From positions 1 to 64,000 of the forward strand of contig JAHREJ010000021.1 of NCBI GenBank assembly GCA_021733645.1: a stretch of 64,000 nt of DNA, written 5' to 3'. The translations under genes were made by a program, and so were the position numbers. Origin of the DNA: Bacillus subtilis subsp. subtilis (GTDB taxonomy: Bacteria > Pseudomonadota > Gammaproteobacteria > Xanthomonadales > Xanthomonadaceae). The notes beneath the pieces were generated by a model that was not told the DNA's origin, did no database searches, and saw only the letters and a program-made list of their open reading frames with translations. Below, in pieces: positions 28,020 through 38,833 of this stretch. Every line of letters starts with the position of its first letter. Position 1 is the first letter of the stretch.

Positions 28020-30809
28020 TCAGTTGAAGGTGTACTTGGCCCCCACGGTGAAGTAACGGCCGATCGCGCCGCTGAAGTGCAGCGGGTTGTAGTTGACGCT
28101 GCCGTAGGTGGTCGGATCCAGCGGTGCAATGCGGTCGAACACGTTCTGCACCGAGGCGTTCAGCTCGAACATATCCGTCACGTTCCAGCGACCGGACAGG
28201 TCGAAGGTGGTGAACGAGGAGATCTTCGTCACCGGCGTGCCGTCGGCGTAGAAGGCCTGGTAGTCACCACCGCGCTTGTCGGTGTTGTCCATCTTGGCGA
28301 TGTAGTTGGCGACGCCGCTGACACTCCAGACACCCTGCTTCCACGTGGTGCCGAAGTTGACGCGGTCCTTCGGCGTGCCGATGCAGTTGGTCACGTCGCA
28401 GTTGCCGTGGGTGCCGGCGTAGTCGACGGTTTCGCCGCCTTCAGTGCGCTCGAACTTGAGCACGTGGCTCCACTGCAGATCCATCTCCAGCTGGCCCGGG
28501 CCGATGTCGAACGTCTGGCGGATATCGGTATCGATACCGCGCACACGCGAGGAGTTGGCATTCACATACGCGGTGTTGACGGCCAGGATCGTGCCGCTGT
28601 TGGGGACGCCGCCGATGTTGTTGGCATCACGCAGGACGTTGCCGGCCGCGATGGCTGCGGCGGTGCTGCCCTGGGCGATTTCGTTGGTGCGCTTGATCTG
28701 CCACGCATCAACGGTCAACGAGGTCGACGAGGTCGGCTGCATCACGATGCCGACCGAGTAGCTCTTGGACTCTTCCGGCTTCAGGTCCTTGTTGGGACGG
28801 GTGATGATGGCCACCGAACGCGCGGTGCACTCGTTGGCCGGATCGATCGCGCAACGCACCGGATCGCGTGCGTTGGAGAACGCGGCCAGGCCGCCGTCAC
28901 CGTTTTCGGCCGGGTTCGGTGCGCGGAAACCTTCGGCATAGCTGGCACGCAACGCCAGCCAATCGGTCGGGGTCCACTTCACGCCCAGCTTCGGGGTGGC
29001 CTTGCCTTCACCGCTTTCGTACTTGTCGTAACGCAGTGCCGCGCTCAGTTCCAACTGCTCCAGCACCGGTGCGGACAATTCGGCGTAGCCGGCGTACACG
29101 TTCTGGGTGCCGTCGTAGGCCGAGTAGCCCAGGCCGATGATGTCGCCCTGGTCGGTGTAGGTCTGCGGGGTCAGGCTGTTGCTGGTCTTGCGCCATTCGG
29201 TACCCATGGCCAGGCCGAGCGGGCCGCCCTTGAGGTCCATCAGGCTACGCGACACGGTGAAGTTGAACATGTCCAGGCTGGACTTGGCGCTGGCGCTGAT
29301 GGTCGGCGAGATGTAGTCGTAGAGCGCCTGCGAGTTCAGCCCGGCGTTGTCGCCGATGCGCCACACCCCACCCGGGCAGGCCGGGTTGCCCAGCGCACAA
29401 CGCACCGCGCTGTAACGCAGGAAGCCGGTGCGCTTGTTGGTCAGGTCGGTACCCGAATGCAGGTAGGCGGTGTCGTAGCTCCACTCGCCCCAGTTGCCCT
29501 TCACGCCGACCAGGAAGCGGTTGAACTCATTGGTGTTGTTGGTCACCCGGCCGCCCACGTCCCATGCCGAATAGCGCAGGCGCGAGGCCTGGCCCGGGAT
29601 CGGGTTGTCGGGATGGGTCGGGCTGAGCACGGTGGCGCCGGGGCCGCTGTTGGCGTTGACCGGTCCGCCCGGGTAGCCCCAGCCGCCGGACACGCCGGAC
29701 GGGGTGTTGGAGAAGGTCGTTTCCTTCTTGGAGTAGCCGATTTCCGTATAGACCTCGCCGCCCTCGCCGAAGGCGAAGCTGGCACGGCCGAACACGTTGA
29801 CGTACTTCTCTTCCGGGCTCAGGTCACGGAACTGCTGCGCCGGGTCCCACAGGCAACCCTGGGCCTGCGCGGTGGCATCGGTCTGGCCGGGAATGGTGGT
29901 CAGGCCGGCACAGCCGGGCAGGGCGACCAGTTGGCCGGCGCTGTTGAACACCGAACCGTTCGGGCCGGTGCCGCCGGCGGTGCCGCCGGACAGGTAGGCG
30001 CCGCCCAGGAACTGCGCATCGGCCGCATCGTAGCCGTACTTGCGGATATCGCCGGTGCCGATCCACTTGCGGTTCTTGCGGTCGCTGATCTTGATCGCGT
30101 CGGTCTTGCCCACGTCCAGGCTGAAGAACGCATTCCAGCCATCGCTGTTGAGGTCGCCGGTACCGGCGGTCAGCGTGGCTTTCTTGGCATTGCCGTCGCC
30201 ATCGCCGGAGGTGCCGTAGGAGGCGCGCAGCACGGCGCCCTGGAAGTCGTTGCGCAGGATGATGTTGACCACGCCGGCGATCGCATCGGAACCGTAGATG
30301 GCCGACGCGCCGTCCTTGAGGATGTCGATGCGCTCAACCGCATCCAGCGGAATGGTGCTCAGGTCGGTGAAGACCTTCTGGCCGTCATCGGCCAGGCCAT
30401 AGGTGGCCATGCGGCGGCCGTTCAACAGCACCAGCGTGGAGCCGGCGCCCAGGCCGCGCAGCGAGATGCCGGCGCCGCCGCCGGCAAAGCCGTTGCCGAA
30501 GGTCTTGGGAATCGAGCCGGCGCCGTCGGCGGTCAGGGTCTGCAGGTATTCGGCAACCGTGGTCTTGCCGGTGCGGTCGATCTCCTGGCGGGTGACCACC
30601 TGGACCGGCGAAGGGGTTTCGGTGTTGGTACGGGGAATGTTGGACCCGGTGACCGTGATCCGGTCGAGATTGGTGGCCTGCTCCTGGGCGAACGCGGAAG
30701 ACGATGCCAGTGCGCCGACCAGCAACAGGGTGCTGCTGGCAAGGACGGTGGAAATGGATTGGGCGAGGCTATTGCGGCTGCTGTTGAGCCGTTGGACCGG
30801 GTGTTTCAC
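28020..30809 (-). CDS. TonB-dependent outer-membrane receptor
   Basis: A 929-residue receptor. A signal peptide (about 1-42, ending SSSAFA) is followed by a short segment and the plug domain (about 50-185; DRITVTGSNIPRTNTETPSPVQVV, SLRGLGAGSTLVLLNGRRMA, LDAVERIDILKDGASAIYGSDAIAGVVNII). The rest forms a 22-strand barrel ending in TVGAKYTFN. The Ala/Gly-rich plug and overall length match the large receptor class of Xanthomonadaceae that imports plant- or peptide-derived nutrients. The substrate is unknown. A GTG start at 30809 is chosen because AGGAG lies seven bases upstream; the longer frame has no such site. A TonB gene lies 195 bp upstream on the same strand. Confidence 0.93.
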   Translation of the reverse strand: MKHPVQRLNSSRNSLAQSISTVLASSTLLLVGALASSSAFAQEQATNLDRITVTGSNIPRTNTETPSPVQVVTRQEIDRTGKTTVAEYLQTLTADGAGSIPKTFGNGFAGGGAGISLRGLGAGSTLVLLNGRRMATYGLADDGQKVFTDLSTIPLDAVERIDILKDGASAIYGSDAIAGVVNIILRNDFQGAVLRASYGTSGDGDGNAKKATLTAGTGDLNSDGWNAFFSLDVGKTDAIKISDRKNRKWIGTGDIRKYGYDAADAQFLGGAYLSGGTAGGTGPNGSVFNSAGQLVALPGCAGLTTIPGQTDATAQAQGCLWDPAQQFRDLSPEEKYVNVFGRASFAFGEGGEVYTEIGYSKKETTFSNTPSGVSGGWGYPGGPVNANSGPGATVLSPTHPDNPIPGQASRLRYSAWDVGGRVTNNTNEFNRFLVGVKGNWGEWSYDTAYLHSGTDLTNKRTGFLRYSAVRCALGNPACPGGVWRIGDNAGLNSQALYDYISPTISASAKSSLDMFNFTVSRSLMDLKGGPLGLAMGTEWRKTSNSLTPQTYTDQGDIIGLGYSAYDGTQNVYAGYAELSAPVLEQLELSAALRYDKYESGEGKATPKLGVKWTPTDWLALRASYAEGFRAPNPAENGDGGLAAFSNARDPVRCAIDPANECTARSVAIITRPNKDLKPEESKSYSVGIVMQPTSSTSLTVDAWQIKRTNEIAQGSTAAAIAAGNVLRDANNIGGVPNSGTILAVNTAYVNANSSRVRGIDTDIRQTFDIGPGQLEMDLQWSHVLKFERTEGGETVDYAGTHGNCDVTNCIGTPKDRVNFGTTWKQGVWSVSGVANYIAKMDNTDKRGGDYQAFYADGTPVTKISSFTTFDLSGRWNVTDMFELNASVQNVFDRIAPLDPTTYGSVNYNPLHFSGAIGRYFTVGAKYTFN

Positions 30810-30952
30810 AGCTTCTCTCCTGACTGGGAAAACCAACAATGACGATGGATCGGCACTGAAATCGAGTGACGACGGCGACAATCTAGGTTTCCGGCGGGTG
30901 ACGAAGTCGTGAAAAATTGCTTAATTCGGGACGCCGTTTGTCGGCGGCCAAG

Positions 30953-30985
30953 GGCGCGGGGGGGCCGAGGCCGGTCCCCCGCGCC
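30953..30985 (-). terminator. Hairpin downstream of tonB
   Basis: GGCGCGGGGG (30953-30962) pairs with CCCCCGCGCC (30976-30985) across a 13-nt GC-rich loop. It lies 20 bp past the tonB stop and upstream of the receptor gene, so it may separate their transcripts. There is no T tract. Confidence 0.45.
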
Positions 30986-31004
30986 AATTACGTCATTGCG
31001 GCCG

Positions 31005-31664
31005 TCACCCCGGCAGCGAGAAGCTGACCGGCACCAGCCCGTCGGCCGGTACCAGTTGGCCATTCACCTTGGCCGGCACAAAGCGCCACTGGCGCAGCAC
31101 CTGCTGGCGGGCGGCGTTGTCCAGCGCCCGTGAACCACTGCTGCGCTCGATCACCACGCTGGAGGCCCGGCCATCGGCTTCCACCCGCACCCGCAGCAGC
31201 ACCGTGCCCTGCTCATGGTTGCGGATGGCCGCGATCGGGTAGGCCGGCGGCGGCGCGCTGCGGTACTGCAGCTGCGCGCCTTCACCGCCGCCGGCCGGCG
31301 CCGGGACGCTGGGGGCCAGGGTGGGGGCCTGCGCTTCGCTGGCCGGCAGCGGTGCCACGGCCAGGACGTCCTCGGCGCTGGCGGTCGGGGGCGGCAACGG
31401 GGCGACCTGCGGCTTGGGCACGGTGCGCGGCTGCACCAGGGTGGGGACGTCGGGTTTGATCGGCACCGGCACCGGCGGGGTAGGCACCGGCGGCACCAGC
31501 ATCGGCATCCGAATGCGTTCGCGTGGCAGGGGCGCGGCCACGTACGCGGCCGGGATCAGCAGCAGCATCAGTGCCAGCACGTGCACGCCCAGGGCGGTGC
31601 TCCAGCCGAGCACGCGGGAAATCTCGATCTGCAGCGGGACAACGCGGGGTTGGGTACGGACCAT
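31005..31664 (-). CDS. TonB family energy-transducing protein
   Basis: A 219-residue protein. A cytoplasmic N-terminus is followed by a single transmembrane helix (about 19-42, LGWSTALGVHVLALMLLLIP), a Pro-rich periplasmic spacer (about 50-105, with PPVPTPPVPVPIKPDVP) and a C-terminal TonB domain (about 135-219; APPPAYPIAAIRNHEQGTVLLRVRVEADGR). TonB proteins transmit the proton-motive force from ExbB/ExbD to outer-membrane receptors. No exbBD is adjacent. The ATG at 31664 has GGAG upstream. It may serve the receptor encoded next to it. Confidence 0.92.
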   Translation of the reverse strand: MVRTQPRVVPLQIEISRVLGWSTALGVHVLALMLLLIPAAYVAAPLPRERIRMPMLVPPVPTPPVPVPIKPDVPTLVQPRTVPKPQVAPLPPPTASAEDVLAVAPLPASEAQAPTLAPSVPAPAGGGEGAQLQYRSAPPPAYPIAAIRNHEQGTVLLRVRVEADGRASSVVIERSSGSRALDNAARQQVLRQWRFVPAKVNGQLVPADGLVPVSFSLPG

Positions 31665-31840
31665 GCTCCACTCTCCTTGCCAGATGTGCGGGAACCTCAA
31701 ACGGGCGGGCGCGGCGGTCGGGGTTGGATCGGGGCAGCAGACGGCGCCGCGCAATGACAGCAATACCCGAGCGTGGCGCGGCCCGGAAGTCAGGGCCGAT
31801 GTGGGTGTTTGGCTGGCGCTCAGGAAGCGGGCGCGGACAG

Positions 31841-31919
31841 CATGACGGCGCCCGCAGGCGCCGTCATGACAAGGGGGCCGGGGCGGGGCCGGAGTAGCGC
31901 GGACTGTGGGTCCGCCAGC
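31841..31919. repeat. Perfect 12-bp palindrome plus a GTAG-type repeat
   Basis: CATGACGGCGCC (31841-31852) pairs exactly with GGCGCCGTCATG (31857-31868) around CGCA. A GTAG-headed unit, GTAGCGCGGACTGTGGGTCC and GCC, follows at 31894-31919. They lie just past the SIMPL gene (minus strand) and upstream of tonB, and are probably the transcript end of the former. A similar GATGACGGCGCC...GGCGCC palindrome lies between rsfS and rlmH (26875-26903). Confidence 0.65.
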
Positions 31920-31928
31920 CCCGGAACG

Positions 31929-32663
31929 TCAGCGCCCCAGGTCGAACACCACATCCAGGTTCACCGACACCGCCGATTCACCCGGCGATACCGGCGTGGA
32001 CGCATCGGCCGCCATCCCGGCCGACTTGGCCATCATCATCACCGGACGGAAGTTGCCGCCTCCGTTCTCGGAAATGCTCACGATGCGGCGCACGCGCAGG
32101 CCCAGCGACTTGGCGTAGGTCTCGGCGCGGGCCTGGGCCTTCTTCAACGCGGCCAGCCGGGCTTCGTCGTAGACCGGCTCAGGCTGGTCGATCTCGAACT
32201 GCGGGCCGTTGATCTGGTTGGCGCCCTGGGCCGCCAGCGCGTCCAGCACCTTGCCCAGCTTGGCGATGTCGCGCACCTTCAGGCTGACCGTGTTGCTGGC
32301 CTGGTAGCCGGTGATCTTCGGCGGCTCGTTTTCCACATAGCGGTACTGCGGGCTGAGGTTGACCCCGCTGGTCTGCACGTCACGCTCGGCAATGCCGGCG
32401 GCCTTGATCGCGGCCAGCACCTTGACCATCTGTTCGGCGTTCTGGCGCATGGCGCTGTTGCCGTCCACCGCCTGGGTGACCACGCCGGCCGACAGCGTTG
32501 CCACGTCGGGCACGCGCTTGGCTTCGGCATTGGCCGAGATGTTGAGCAGGGTGCTGTCGGCGGCGACGGCGACGGCAGGCTGGGACTGGGCGTGGGCGGT
32601 CATCGAGGTTCCCAGGGCAAGGGACAGGGCGAGCAGCAGCGGGGACAGGGATGGGCGGCGCAT
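31929..32663 (-). CDS. SIMPL (DUF541) domain periplasmic protein
   Basis: A 244-residue exported protein of the SIMPL/DUF541 family (26-kDa outer-membrane/periplasmic immunogenic protein type, E. coli YggE). The signal peptide ends in TAHA (about residue 25). Conserved pieces are NISANAEAKRVPDVATLSAGVV, MRQNAEQMVKVLAAIKAAGI and GNFRPVMMMAKS. YggE is linked to oxidative stress tolerance, but the mechanism is unknown. The start at 32663 is chosen because AGGAG lies six bases upstream; an ATG six bases earlier would abut the ribosome binding site. Confidence 0.9.
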   Translation of the reverse strand: MRRPSLSPLLLALSLALGTSMTAHAQSQPAVAVAADSTLLNISANAEAKRVPDVATLSAGVVTQAVDGNSAMRQNAEQMVKVLAAIKAAGIAERDVQTSGVNLSPQYRYVENEPPKITGYQASNTVSLKVRDIAKLGKVLDALAAQGANQINGPQFEIDQPEPVYDEARLAALKKAQARAETYAKSLGLRVRRIVSISENGGGNFRPVMMMAKSAGMAADASTPVSPGESAVSVNLDVVFDLGR

Positions 32664-32794
32664 GTACATCTCCTTGTGAAGGCGTTGAGGTTGGTGTCGG
32701 GGCGATGAACGTCTCGTGAGCTTTTGTGGGGTTGATCGACGATTCGATGCCGTTGCTTTCGATTCAGACACGGGCCGCAGGTTATGCTTCCGCG

Positions 32795-33376
32795 ATGCTT
32801 TATCTTGCCTCCCGCTCTCCCCGACGTACCCAATTGCTGACGCGCCTGGACCGACCGTTCCGTGCGCTGGACCTTGAGGTGCCTGAAGTGCATGCGGCCG
32901 ACGAATCGGCCCTTGCCTATGTGCAGCGCGTGGCCGCCGACAAGGCGCGCGCCGGGCTGGCCCAGGTGGCCGCCGACGCCGACGCGGTGGTGATCGGCTC
33001 GGACACCGAAGTGGTGCTGGACGGCCGGGTGTTCGGCAAGCCGGCCGATGCCCAGGATGCAGCGGCCATGCTGCGGGCCCTGTCCGGGCGCACCCACCAG
33101 GTGATGACCGCGGTGGCCGTGGTCGCCCACGGCCGCCAGGACGGGGTGCTGGTGGTGTCCGAGGTGAGCTTCATCGACATCGGCGACGCGGCGATTGCGG
33201 CCTACGTGGCCAGCGGCGAGCCGATGGGCAAGGCCGGCGCCTACGCCATCCAGGGCGGCGCCGAACGTTACATCCGCCATCTGGCGGGAAGCTATTCGGG
33301 TGTGATGGGATTGCCCCTGCAACAGACCGAGCAGTTGCTGCGGACGTTTGAACTGAAGGGAGTCGCCCATGTCTGA
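32795..33376 (+). CDS. Maf-like nucleotide pyrophosphatase (YhdE type)
   Basis: A 193-residue Maf-family protein. The signature [14 protein letters not shown] at residues 2-15 and [15 protein letters not shown] at about 70-84 are diagnostic, with a later [13 protein letters not shown]. YhdE-type Maf proteins hydrolyse dTTP and UTP to the monophosphates and are thought to limit misincorporation of nucleotides; overexpression blocks septation. The ATG at 32795 fits the conserved N-terminus. The stop overlaps rng by 8 bp, as in many proteobacteria. Confidence 0.93.
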   Translation: MLYLASRSPRRTQLLTRLDRPFRALDLEVPEVHAADESALAYVQRVAADKARAGLAQVAADADAVVIGSDTEVVLDGRVFGKPADAQDAAAMLRALSGRTHQVMTAVAVVAHGRQDGVLVVSEVSFIDIGDAAIAAYVASGEPMGKAGAYAIQGGAERYIRHLAGSYSGVMGLPLQQTEQLLRTFELKGVAHV

Positions 33377-34856
33377 AGAAATCCTGGTCAATGTCACCCC
33401 GCGCGAAACCCGCGTGGCCGTCATCGAGAACGGCATGCTGCAGGAACTGCACATCGAACGTGGCTGGCGCCGCGGGGTGGTGGGCAACATCTACAAGGGC
33501 AAGGTGCAGCGGGTGATGCCGGGCATGCAGGCCGCTTTCGTCGAAGTGGGCCTGGAGCGCGCCGCGTTCCTGCATGCCAATGATGTGATCCGCCCCGCGC
33601 CGGTGGCCAGCCCCGACACCGAAGGCACCACCCTGCCACCGCCGTCCTCGGTGCCCATCGTGGAGCTGCTGCGCGACGGCCAGGACATCGTGGTGCAGGT
33701 GGTCAAGGACCCGATCGGCACCAAGGGTGCACGGCTGACCACCCAGATCAGCATTCCCTCGCGCTACATGGTGCTGCTGCCGCAGTCCAAGGTGGTGGGC
33801 GTGTCGGCCCGGATCGAGGACGAGGGCGAACGCGCGCGGCTCAAGGCACTGGTGACCGAGCTGTCGGCCCAGCACGGCGGTTACGGCTACATCGTGCGGA
33901 CCAATGCCGAAGGCCAGCCGGCCGAAGCGATCGCCGAGGACGTGGCCTACCTGTCGCGGGTCTGGAACGTGGTGGAGCGCCGTGGCCGCGATGCCGCCCC
34001 GCTCAGCGTGATCTACGAAGACCTGAGCCTGCCGCTGCGCTCGGTGCGCGACCTGATCCGCAAGGACGTGGACAAGGTCAAGGTCGACTCCAAGGAAACC
34101 TTCGGCCAGCTGCAGGCGTTCGTGGCCAAGTACATGCCGGTGCTGGCCGAGAAGATCGAGCTGTACAGCGGTGACCGCCCGATCTTCGACATGTTCGGGG
34201 TCGAAGATGAGATCGGCCGCGCGTTGGACAAGCAGGTGCCGCTCAAGTCCGGTGGCTACCTGGTGATCGACCAGACCGAAGCGATGACCACCATCGATGT
34301 GAACACCGGTTCGTTCCTGGGCCAGCGCAACCTGGAAGAAACCGTGTTCCGCACCAACCTGGAAGCCGCGCAGGCGGTGGCGCGCCAGCTGCGGCTGCGC
34401 AACCTGGGCGGCATCATCATCATCGACTTCATCGACATGGACGACGCCGAGCACCGTCGCCAGGTGCTGCGTACCCTGGAAAAGGCCCTGGCGCGCGACC
34501 ATGCCAAGACCACCGTCTACGACTTCTCCCCGCTTGGCCTGGTTGAAATGACCCGCAAGCGCACCGTGGAAAGCCTGGAGCGGCAGCTGTCCGAACCCTG
34601 CCCGGAATGCAGCGGGCGCGGCTCGATCAAGACCGCCGAAACGGTCACCTACGAGATCTTCCGCGAGATCACCCGTGCGGTGCGCCAGTTCGATGCGGCA
34701 CGCCTGCTGGTGATCGCCTCGTCCAAGGTGGTGGCGCGGATCACCGATGAGGAATCCACGGCGGTGGCCGAACTGGAGGAATTCCTGGGCAAATCGATCC
34801 GCTTCCAGGCCGACGAGCAGTACCTGCAGGAGCAGTTCGATGTCGTGCTGCTCTGA
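33369..34856 (+). CDS. rng: Ribonuclease G
   Basis: A 495-residue endoribonuclease of the RNase E/G family that matures the 5' end of 16S rRNA and degrades mRNA. It begins [21 protein letters not shown], has an S1 domain (about 38-125), the catalytic core with [14 protein letters not shown] (Mg-binding aspartates), and the zinc-link CPECSGRG at about 413-420. The length is normal for RNase G, without the RNase E scaffold tail. The ATG lies inside the end of maf. yhdP follows 45 bp later. Confidence 0.96.
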   Translation: MSEEILVNVTPRETRVAVIENGMLQELHIERGWRRGVVGNIYKGKVQRVMPGMQAAFVEVGLERAAFLHANDVIRPAPVASPDTEGTTLPPPSSVPIVELLRDGQDIVVQVVKDPIGTKGARLTTQISIPSRYMVLLPQSKVVGVSARIEDEGERARLKALVTELSAQHGGYGYIVRTNAEGQPAEAIAEDVAYLSRVWNVVERRGRDAAPLSVIYEDLSLPLRSVRDLIRKDVDKVKVDSKETFGQLQAFVAKYMPVLAEKIELYSGDRPIFDMFGVEDEIGRALDKQVPLKSGGYLVIDQTEAMTTIDVNTGSFLGQRNLEETVFRTNLEAAQAVARQLRLRNLGGIIIIDFIDMDDAEHRRQVLRTLEKALARDHAKTTVYDFSPLGLVEMTRKRTVESLERQLSEPCPECSGRGSIKTAETVTYEIFREITRAVRQFDAARLLVIASSKVVARITDEESTAVAELEEFLGKSIRFQADEQYLQEQFDVVLL

Positions 34857-34901
34857 TGTCCGCCCGCTGGCGCGCGTGCGCGCCGGCGCCTCCGCGTTGC
34901 G

Positions 34902-37900
34902 ATGAGCACGCCGCTCCGACTGCGACTGCGAAGGATTCGCCGCCATGCCGTGTATGCATTGGCGATCGTATTGGTGTGCGTGGCGGTGCTGGTGGGTACG
35001 GTCAGTCAAGTGTTGCCGTTCGCCGAGCGCCACCCCGACAAGGTGGCCGCCTGGTTGAGCGCGCGTGCCGGCCAGCCGGTGCGCTTTGATCACCTCGATA
35101 CCACCTGGACCCGACGTGGACCGCTGCTGGAACTGAAGGGCCTGCGCATTGGCGAAGGGCAGGGCATCGCCATCGGTGAAGCCGAGGTGCTGGTGTCGAT
35201 GTACGCCGGGCTGCTGCCGGGGCATTCGTTGACCGAACTGCGCCTGCGCGGGTTGGCGCTGGTGCTGGAGCGGGCCGATGACGGCCGCTGGTCGGTGCGG
35301 GGCCTGCCGCAGTCCGGCGGCGGCGACCCGCTGGACGCGTTGCGTCGCCTGGGCGAGCTGCAGGTGATCGGTGGCCGCCTGCGGGTGGATGCGCCGTCGC
35401 TGAATCTACGCGCCGAGCTGCCGCGCATCGACCTGCGCCTGCGCGTGAACGGGCAGCGCCTGCGGGTGGGCGCGCGCGCCTGGGCCGATACCGCCGGGCA
35501 GCCGCTTACCGCGGTACTGGATTTCGACCGCAGCCGTGGCGATGGCCAGGCCTGGTTGTCGGCCGACCCGGCCGATTTCCGCGCCTGGTCCACGCTGCTG
35601 CGGTTCGGTGGCGTGTCGCTGCAGCAGGGCACCGGCGAGCTCAATGCATGGGTGGACCTGCGCGACCACCGCCCGGTGATGGTCACGGCCGACGCCGACC
35701 TGCAGGACCTGCGGCTGCGCGGTGCCCCCCTGGCCAACGGTACCCGCCCCCAGCTGGCGCTGGACACCCTGCAGCTGCGCGCGCGGTGGCGCTGGGTCAA
35801 GGGCGGCTGGCGTGCCGATGCCCCGCAGCTGCGCATCGGCCTGGCCGGCAACAACGAGGTGCAGCGCCTGGACGGCCTGCTGCTGGCCGGTGGCCAGCAC
35901 ATGGCCCTGGCCGGCGACAACATCGATGTCACCGCGCTGCTGCGCGGGCTGGCCCTCAGCGACCGGATCGAACCCGGTCTGCGCGAGTGGCTGCAACAGG
36001 CCGCCCCGCATGCGCGCATGACCCAGGTGCGGATCGCCGCCGAGCGCAACGGGCCGGTGTCCATCCAGGGCGAACTGGCCGACGTGGGTTTCGCGCCGTC
36101 CGGGCATGCGCCCGGGTTGAGCGGGGTGGGCGGGCGCTTCAGTGCCGACGCCGACGGTTTCCAGCTGGACCTGCAGCCGAACCGGGTCATGCACCTGGAC
36201 TGGCCCAGCGGCTTTGGCCAGCGCCACGACGTGCGCCTGGCCGGGCAACTGGTGGGCTGGCGGGACGAGGCCGGCGGCTGGCGGTTCGGCACCCCGGCGC
36301 TGCGTGTGCAGGGCACCGATTACGCCGCTGACGTGCGCGGCAGTGTCTGGTTCCAGGGCGATGGCACCCGTCCGTGGCTGCAGCTGGCCGCGCGCATCGA
36401 CGATGTGCCGATGACCGTGGCCAAGCGCTTCTGGATCCACTCCAAGATGAGCAAGGGTGCCACCGACTGGCTGGATGCGGCACTGGTGGCCGGCCAGGTG
36501 CGCGGCGGCGTCGGCCTGGTCAGCGGCGACCTGGACGATTGGCCGTTCGACCGCAACAACGGCCGCTTCGAGGCCACCGGGCATATCAGCAACGGCACCA
36601 TCCGCTTCCAGCACGACTGGCCGGCGATGGGCAAGGTGGATGCCGATATCGCCTTCATCGGCCCCGGCTTCGAGCTGCATGGCAGCGGTGACCTGGCCGG
36701 TGTGGCGGTGAACCACTTCGATGCCGGCATCGTCGATTTCGGCCAGACCCCGCTGTACGTCAAGGCCACCACCCAGACCGACACCAGCACCCTGCTGGCC
36801 ATGCTCAAGCAGAGCCCGCTGCATGCCACCTATGCCGACACCCTGGACAACCTGACCGCCAAGGGTCCGGCCGCGGTCAGCTATGACCTGCTGCAGCCGC
36901 TGCACCCCGACCAGGGCGCCGGGCACATGCTGGGCACGGTCGACCTGCAGGGTGTGGCGCTGACCGAAAAGCGCTTCGCGCTGGCCTTCGACGCCATGCG
37001 CGGCCAGGCCCGCTACGGTCGCGACGGGTTTGGCGCCGAAGGGCTCACGGTGCGCCATCTTGGCCAGGACGGGCTGCTCAGCCTGCGTGCCGGCGGCTTC
37101 GTGCGCGACCCGCAGCAGGCGTTTGAATCCGAACTCACCGCCGCGCTGGATGCGGGCGCGCTGCTCGACCGCGCACCCGAGCTGAACTGGCTCAAGCCCT
37201 ACATCGCCGGCAACTCGCGCTGGACGATCGGGGTGACCCTGCCCAAGGTGGCCGCCGGCGCCAAGACCGAACCCCCCACCCTGCTGACCCTGCGTTCGGA
37301 CCTGGTCGGCACCCGCCTGGACCTGCCCGCACCGCTGGACAAGGCCGACAGCGTGCCGCTGGCCACCACCGTCACCGCGCAGCTGCCGATGGGCAGTGGC
37401 CGCGTGGATGTGGCCTTCGGCCAGCGCCTGGCCCTGGCCGCCCGGACCCACAACAACCAGACCGGCGTGCAGGTCACCCTGGGCAGCGACCGGGTCGACC
37501 GCGAACCGCCGGCCAGCGGGCTGGCGGTGAACGGCCACAGCGGGTCGCTGGATGCGCTGGAATGGATCGGTCTGGCGCGCGCGCCCGACGGGGGCCAGGA
37601 CAAGGACCCGATGCCGCTGCGCCAGGTGGATGTGCAGGTTGGGCAATTGCTGCTGGCCGGCGGCGTGTTCGCCCAGACCCGGCTGCAGCTGCGGCCCACC
37701 TCGGCCACGGTGGAAGTGCGCCTGGATGGCCCGTCGCTGGCCGGCACCCTGAGCGTGCCCAACGCCGAGGGCGGCACCATCGTGGGCAAACTCAGCCGGG
37801 TGCATTGGCAATCGCTGCCGACCGCGGCCAAGGTGCCGTCCGACGGCGCGCCGATCCTGCTGCCGCCCGACGCCACGCTGCCGGCACGGGTGCAGGCCAG

Positions 37901-38780
37901 CGCCAACGACACCAACCCGGCCAGGATCCCGCCGCTGGCGCTGGACATCGACGACCTGCAGTTCGGCAAGGCCAAGCTGGGCCAGGCGGTGCTGCGCACC
38001 CGCCCCTTCGGCAACGGGCTGAGCGTGGACCAGTTGCAGTTCCGCGCGCCCAAGCAGGCCATCGACATCCAGGGCCGCTGGCTGGGCATGGGGGCGGCGG
38101 CGCGCACGCAGATCAACGTCGAGGTGAAGAGCGAGGACCTGGGCGGGCTGATGCAGAACCTGGACTACGGCGGCCAGCTGCGCGGTGGCCAGGGCCAGCT
38201 CAGTCTGGACGCCGGCTGGCAGGGCGGTCCGTCGGATTTCCAGCTGGGGGCGCTGCAGGGCCAGATGCAGGTGCATGCGCGCAACGGCCAGCTGCTGGAG
38301 CTGGAGCCCGGGGCCGGGCGCGTGCTGGGGCTGCTCAGCGTGACCCAGCTGCCGCGCCGGTTGATGTTCGACTTCCGCGATTTCTTCTCCAAGGGCTTCG
38401 CCTTCAACCAGGTGGAGGGCGCGCTGGACTTCGCCAACGGCATGGCCACCACCGACAAGGTGCTGATCGAAGGCCCGGCGGCCAACATCAGCATCCGCGG
38501 CCAGACCGACCTGCGCCGCCAGCAGTTCGACCAGACCATCGACGTCAATCCGCGCGCGGGCAACCTGCTGACCGTGGTCGGCGCGGTGGCCGGCGGCCCG
38601 GTGGGCGCGGCGGTGGGCGCGGCCGCCAACGCGGTGCTGGGCAAGCCACTGGGCGCGATCGGCGCCAAGACCTACCGGGTGACCGGCCCCTGGGCCGAGC
38701 CGAAGGTCGAGGTGATCGACCGCGATGATGCCCCGCCGCCACGTGCGGCCCCCGCTGCGCTGCCGCCCCCGGTACGCTGA
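34902..38780 (+). CDS. yhdP: AsmA-like protein YhdP
   Basis: A 1292-residue inner-membrane-anchored protein. An N-terminal helix (about 15-38, [20 protein letters not shown]) is followed by a very long periplasmic region made of repeating beta segments of the AsmA/DUF3971 type and a C-terminal AsmA_2 domain containing [28 protein letters not shown]. YhdP, with TamB and YdbH, is one of the bridge-like proteins that move phospholipids to the outer membrane. The tail is Pro/Ala-rich ([18 protein letters not shown]). It sits between rng and tldD, the usual order. Confidence 0.94.
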   Translation: MSTPLRLRLRRIRRHAVYALAIVLVCVAVLVGTVSQVLPFAERHPDKVAAWLSARAGQPVRFDHLDTTWTRRGPLLELKGLRIGEGQGIAIGEAEVLVSMYAGLLPGHSLTELRLRGLALVLERADDGRWSVRGLPQSGGGDPLDALRRLGELQVIGGRLRVDAPSLNLRAELPRIDLRLRVNGQRLRVGARAWADTAGQPLTAVLDFDRSRGDGQAWLSADPADFRAWSTLLRFGGVSLQQGTGELNAWVDLRDHRPVMVTADADLQDLRLRGAPLANGTRPQLALDTLQLRARWRWVKGGWRADAPQLRIGLAGNNEVQRLDGLLLAGGQHMALAGDNIDVTALLRGLALSDRIEPGLREWLQQAAPHARMTQVRIAAERNGPVSIQGELADVGFAPSGHAPGLSGVGGRFSADADGFQLDLQPNRVMHLDWPSGFGQRHDVRLAGQLVGWRDEAGGWRFGTPALRVQGTDYAADVRGSVWFQGDGTRPWLQLAARIDDVPMTVAKRFWIHSKMSKGATDWLDAALVAGQVRGGVGLVSGDLDDWPFDRNNGRFEATGHISNGTIRFQHDWPAMGKVDADIAFIGPGFELHGSGDLAGVAVNHFDAGIVDFGQTPLYVKATTQTDTSTLLAMLKQSPLHATYADTLDNLTAKGPAAVSYDLLQPLHPDQGAGHMLGTVDLQGVALTEKRFALAFDAMRGQARYGRDGFGAEGLTVRHLGQDGLLSLRAGGFVRDPQQAFESELTAALDAGALLDRAPELNWLKPYIAGNSRWTIGVTLPKVAAGAKTEPPTLLTLRSDLVGTRLDLPAPLDKADSVPLATTVTAQLPMGSGRVDVAFGQRLALAARTHNNQTGVQVTLGSDRVDREPPASGLAVNGHSGSLDALEWIGLARAPDGGQDKDPMPLRQVDVQVGQLLLAGGVFAQTRLQLRPTSATVEVRLDGPSLAGTLSVPNAEGGTIVGKLSRVHWQSLPTAAKVPSDGAPILLPPDATLPARVQASANDTNPARIPPLALDIDDLQFGKAKLGQAVLRTRPFGNGLSVDQLQFRAPKQAIDIQGRWLGMGAAARTQINVEVKSEDLGGLMQNLDYGGQLRGGQGQLSLDAGWQGGPSDFQLGALQGQMQVHARNGQLLELEPGAGRVLGLLSVTQLPRRLMFDFRDFFSKGFAFNQVEGALDFANGMATTDKVLIEGPAANISIRGQTDLRRQQFDQTIDVNPRAGNLLTVVGAVAGGPVGAAVGAAANAVLGKPLGAIGAKTYRVTGPWAEPKVEVIDRDDAPPPRAAPAALPPPVR

Positions 38781-38833
38781 CCCCTTTCCCGCGCCCGGCT
38801 TGCGATAGGGGCCGGCGCCCTCAGATAGAAGAC

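Noticed and set aside
28077-30842. Long plus-strand frame opposite the TonB-dependent receptor
   Set aside because: The minus-strand receptor has signal peptide, plug and barrel; the antisense frame is Gly/Ala/Arg/Val-rich without features.
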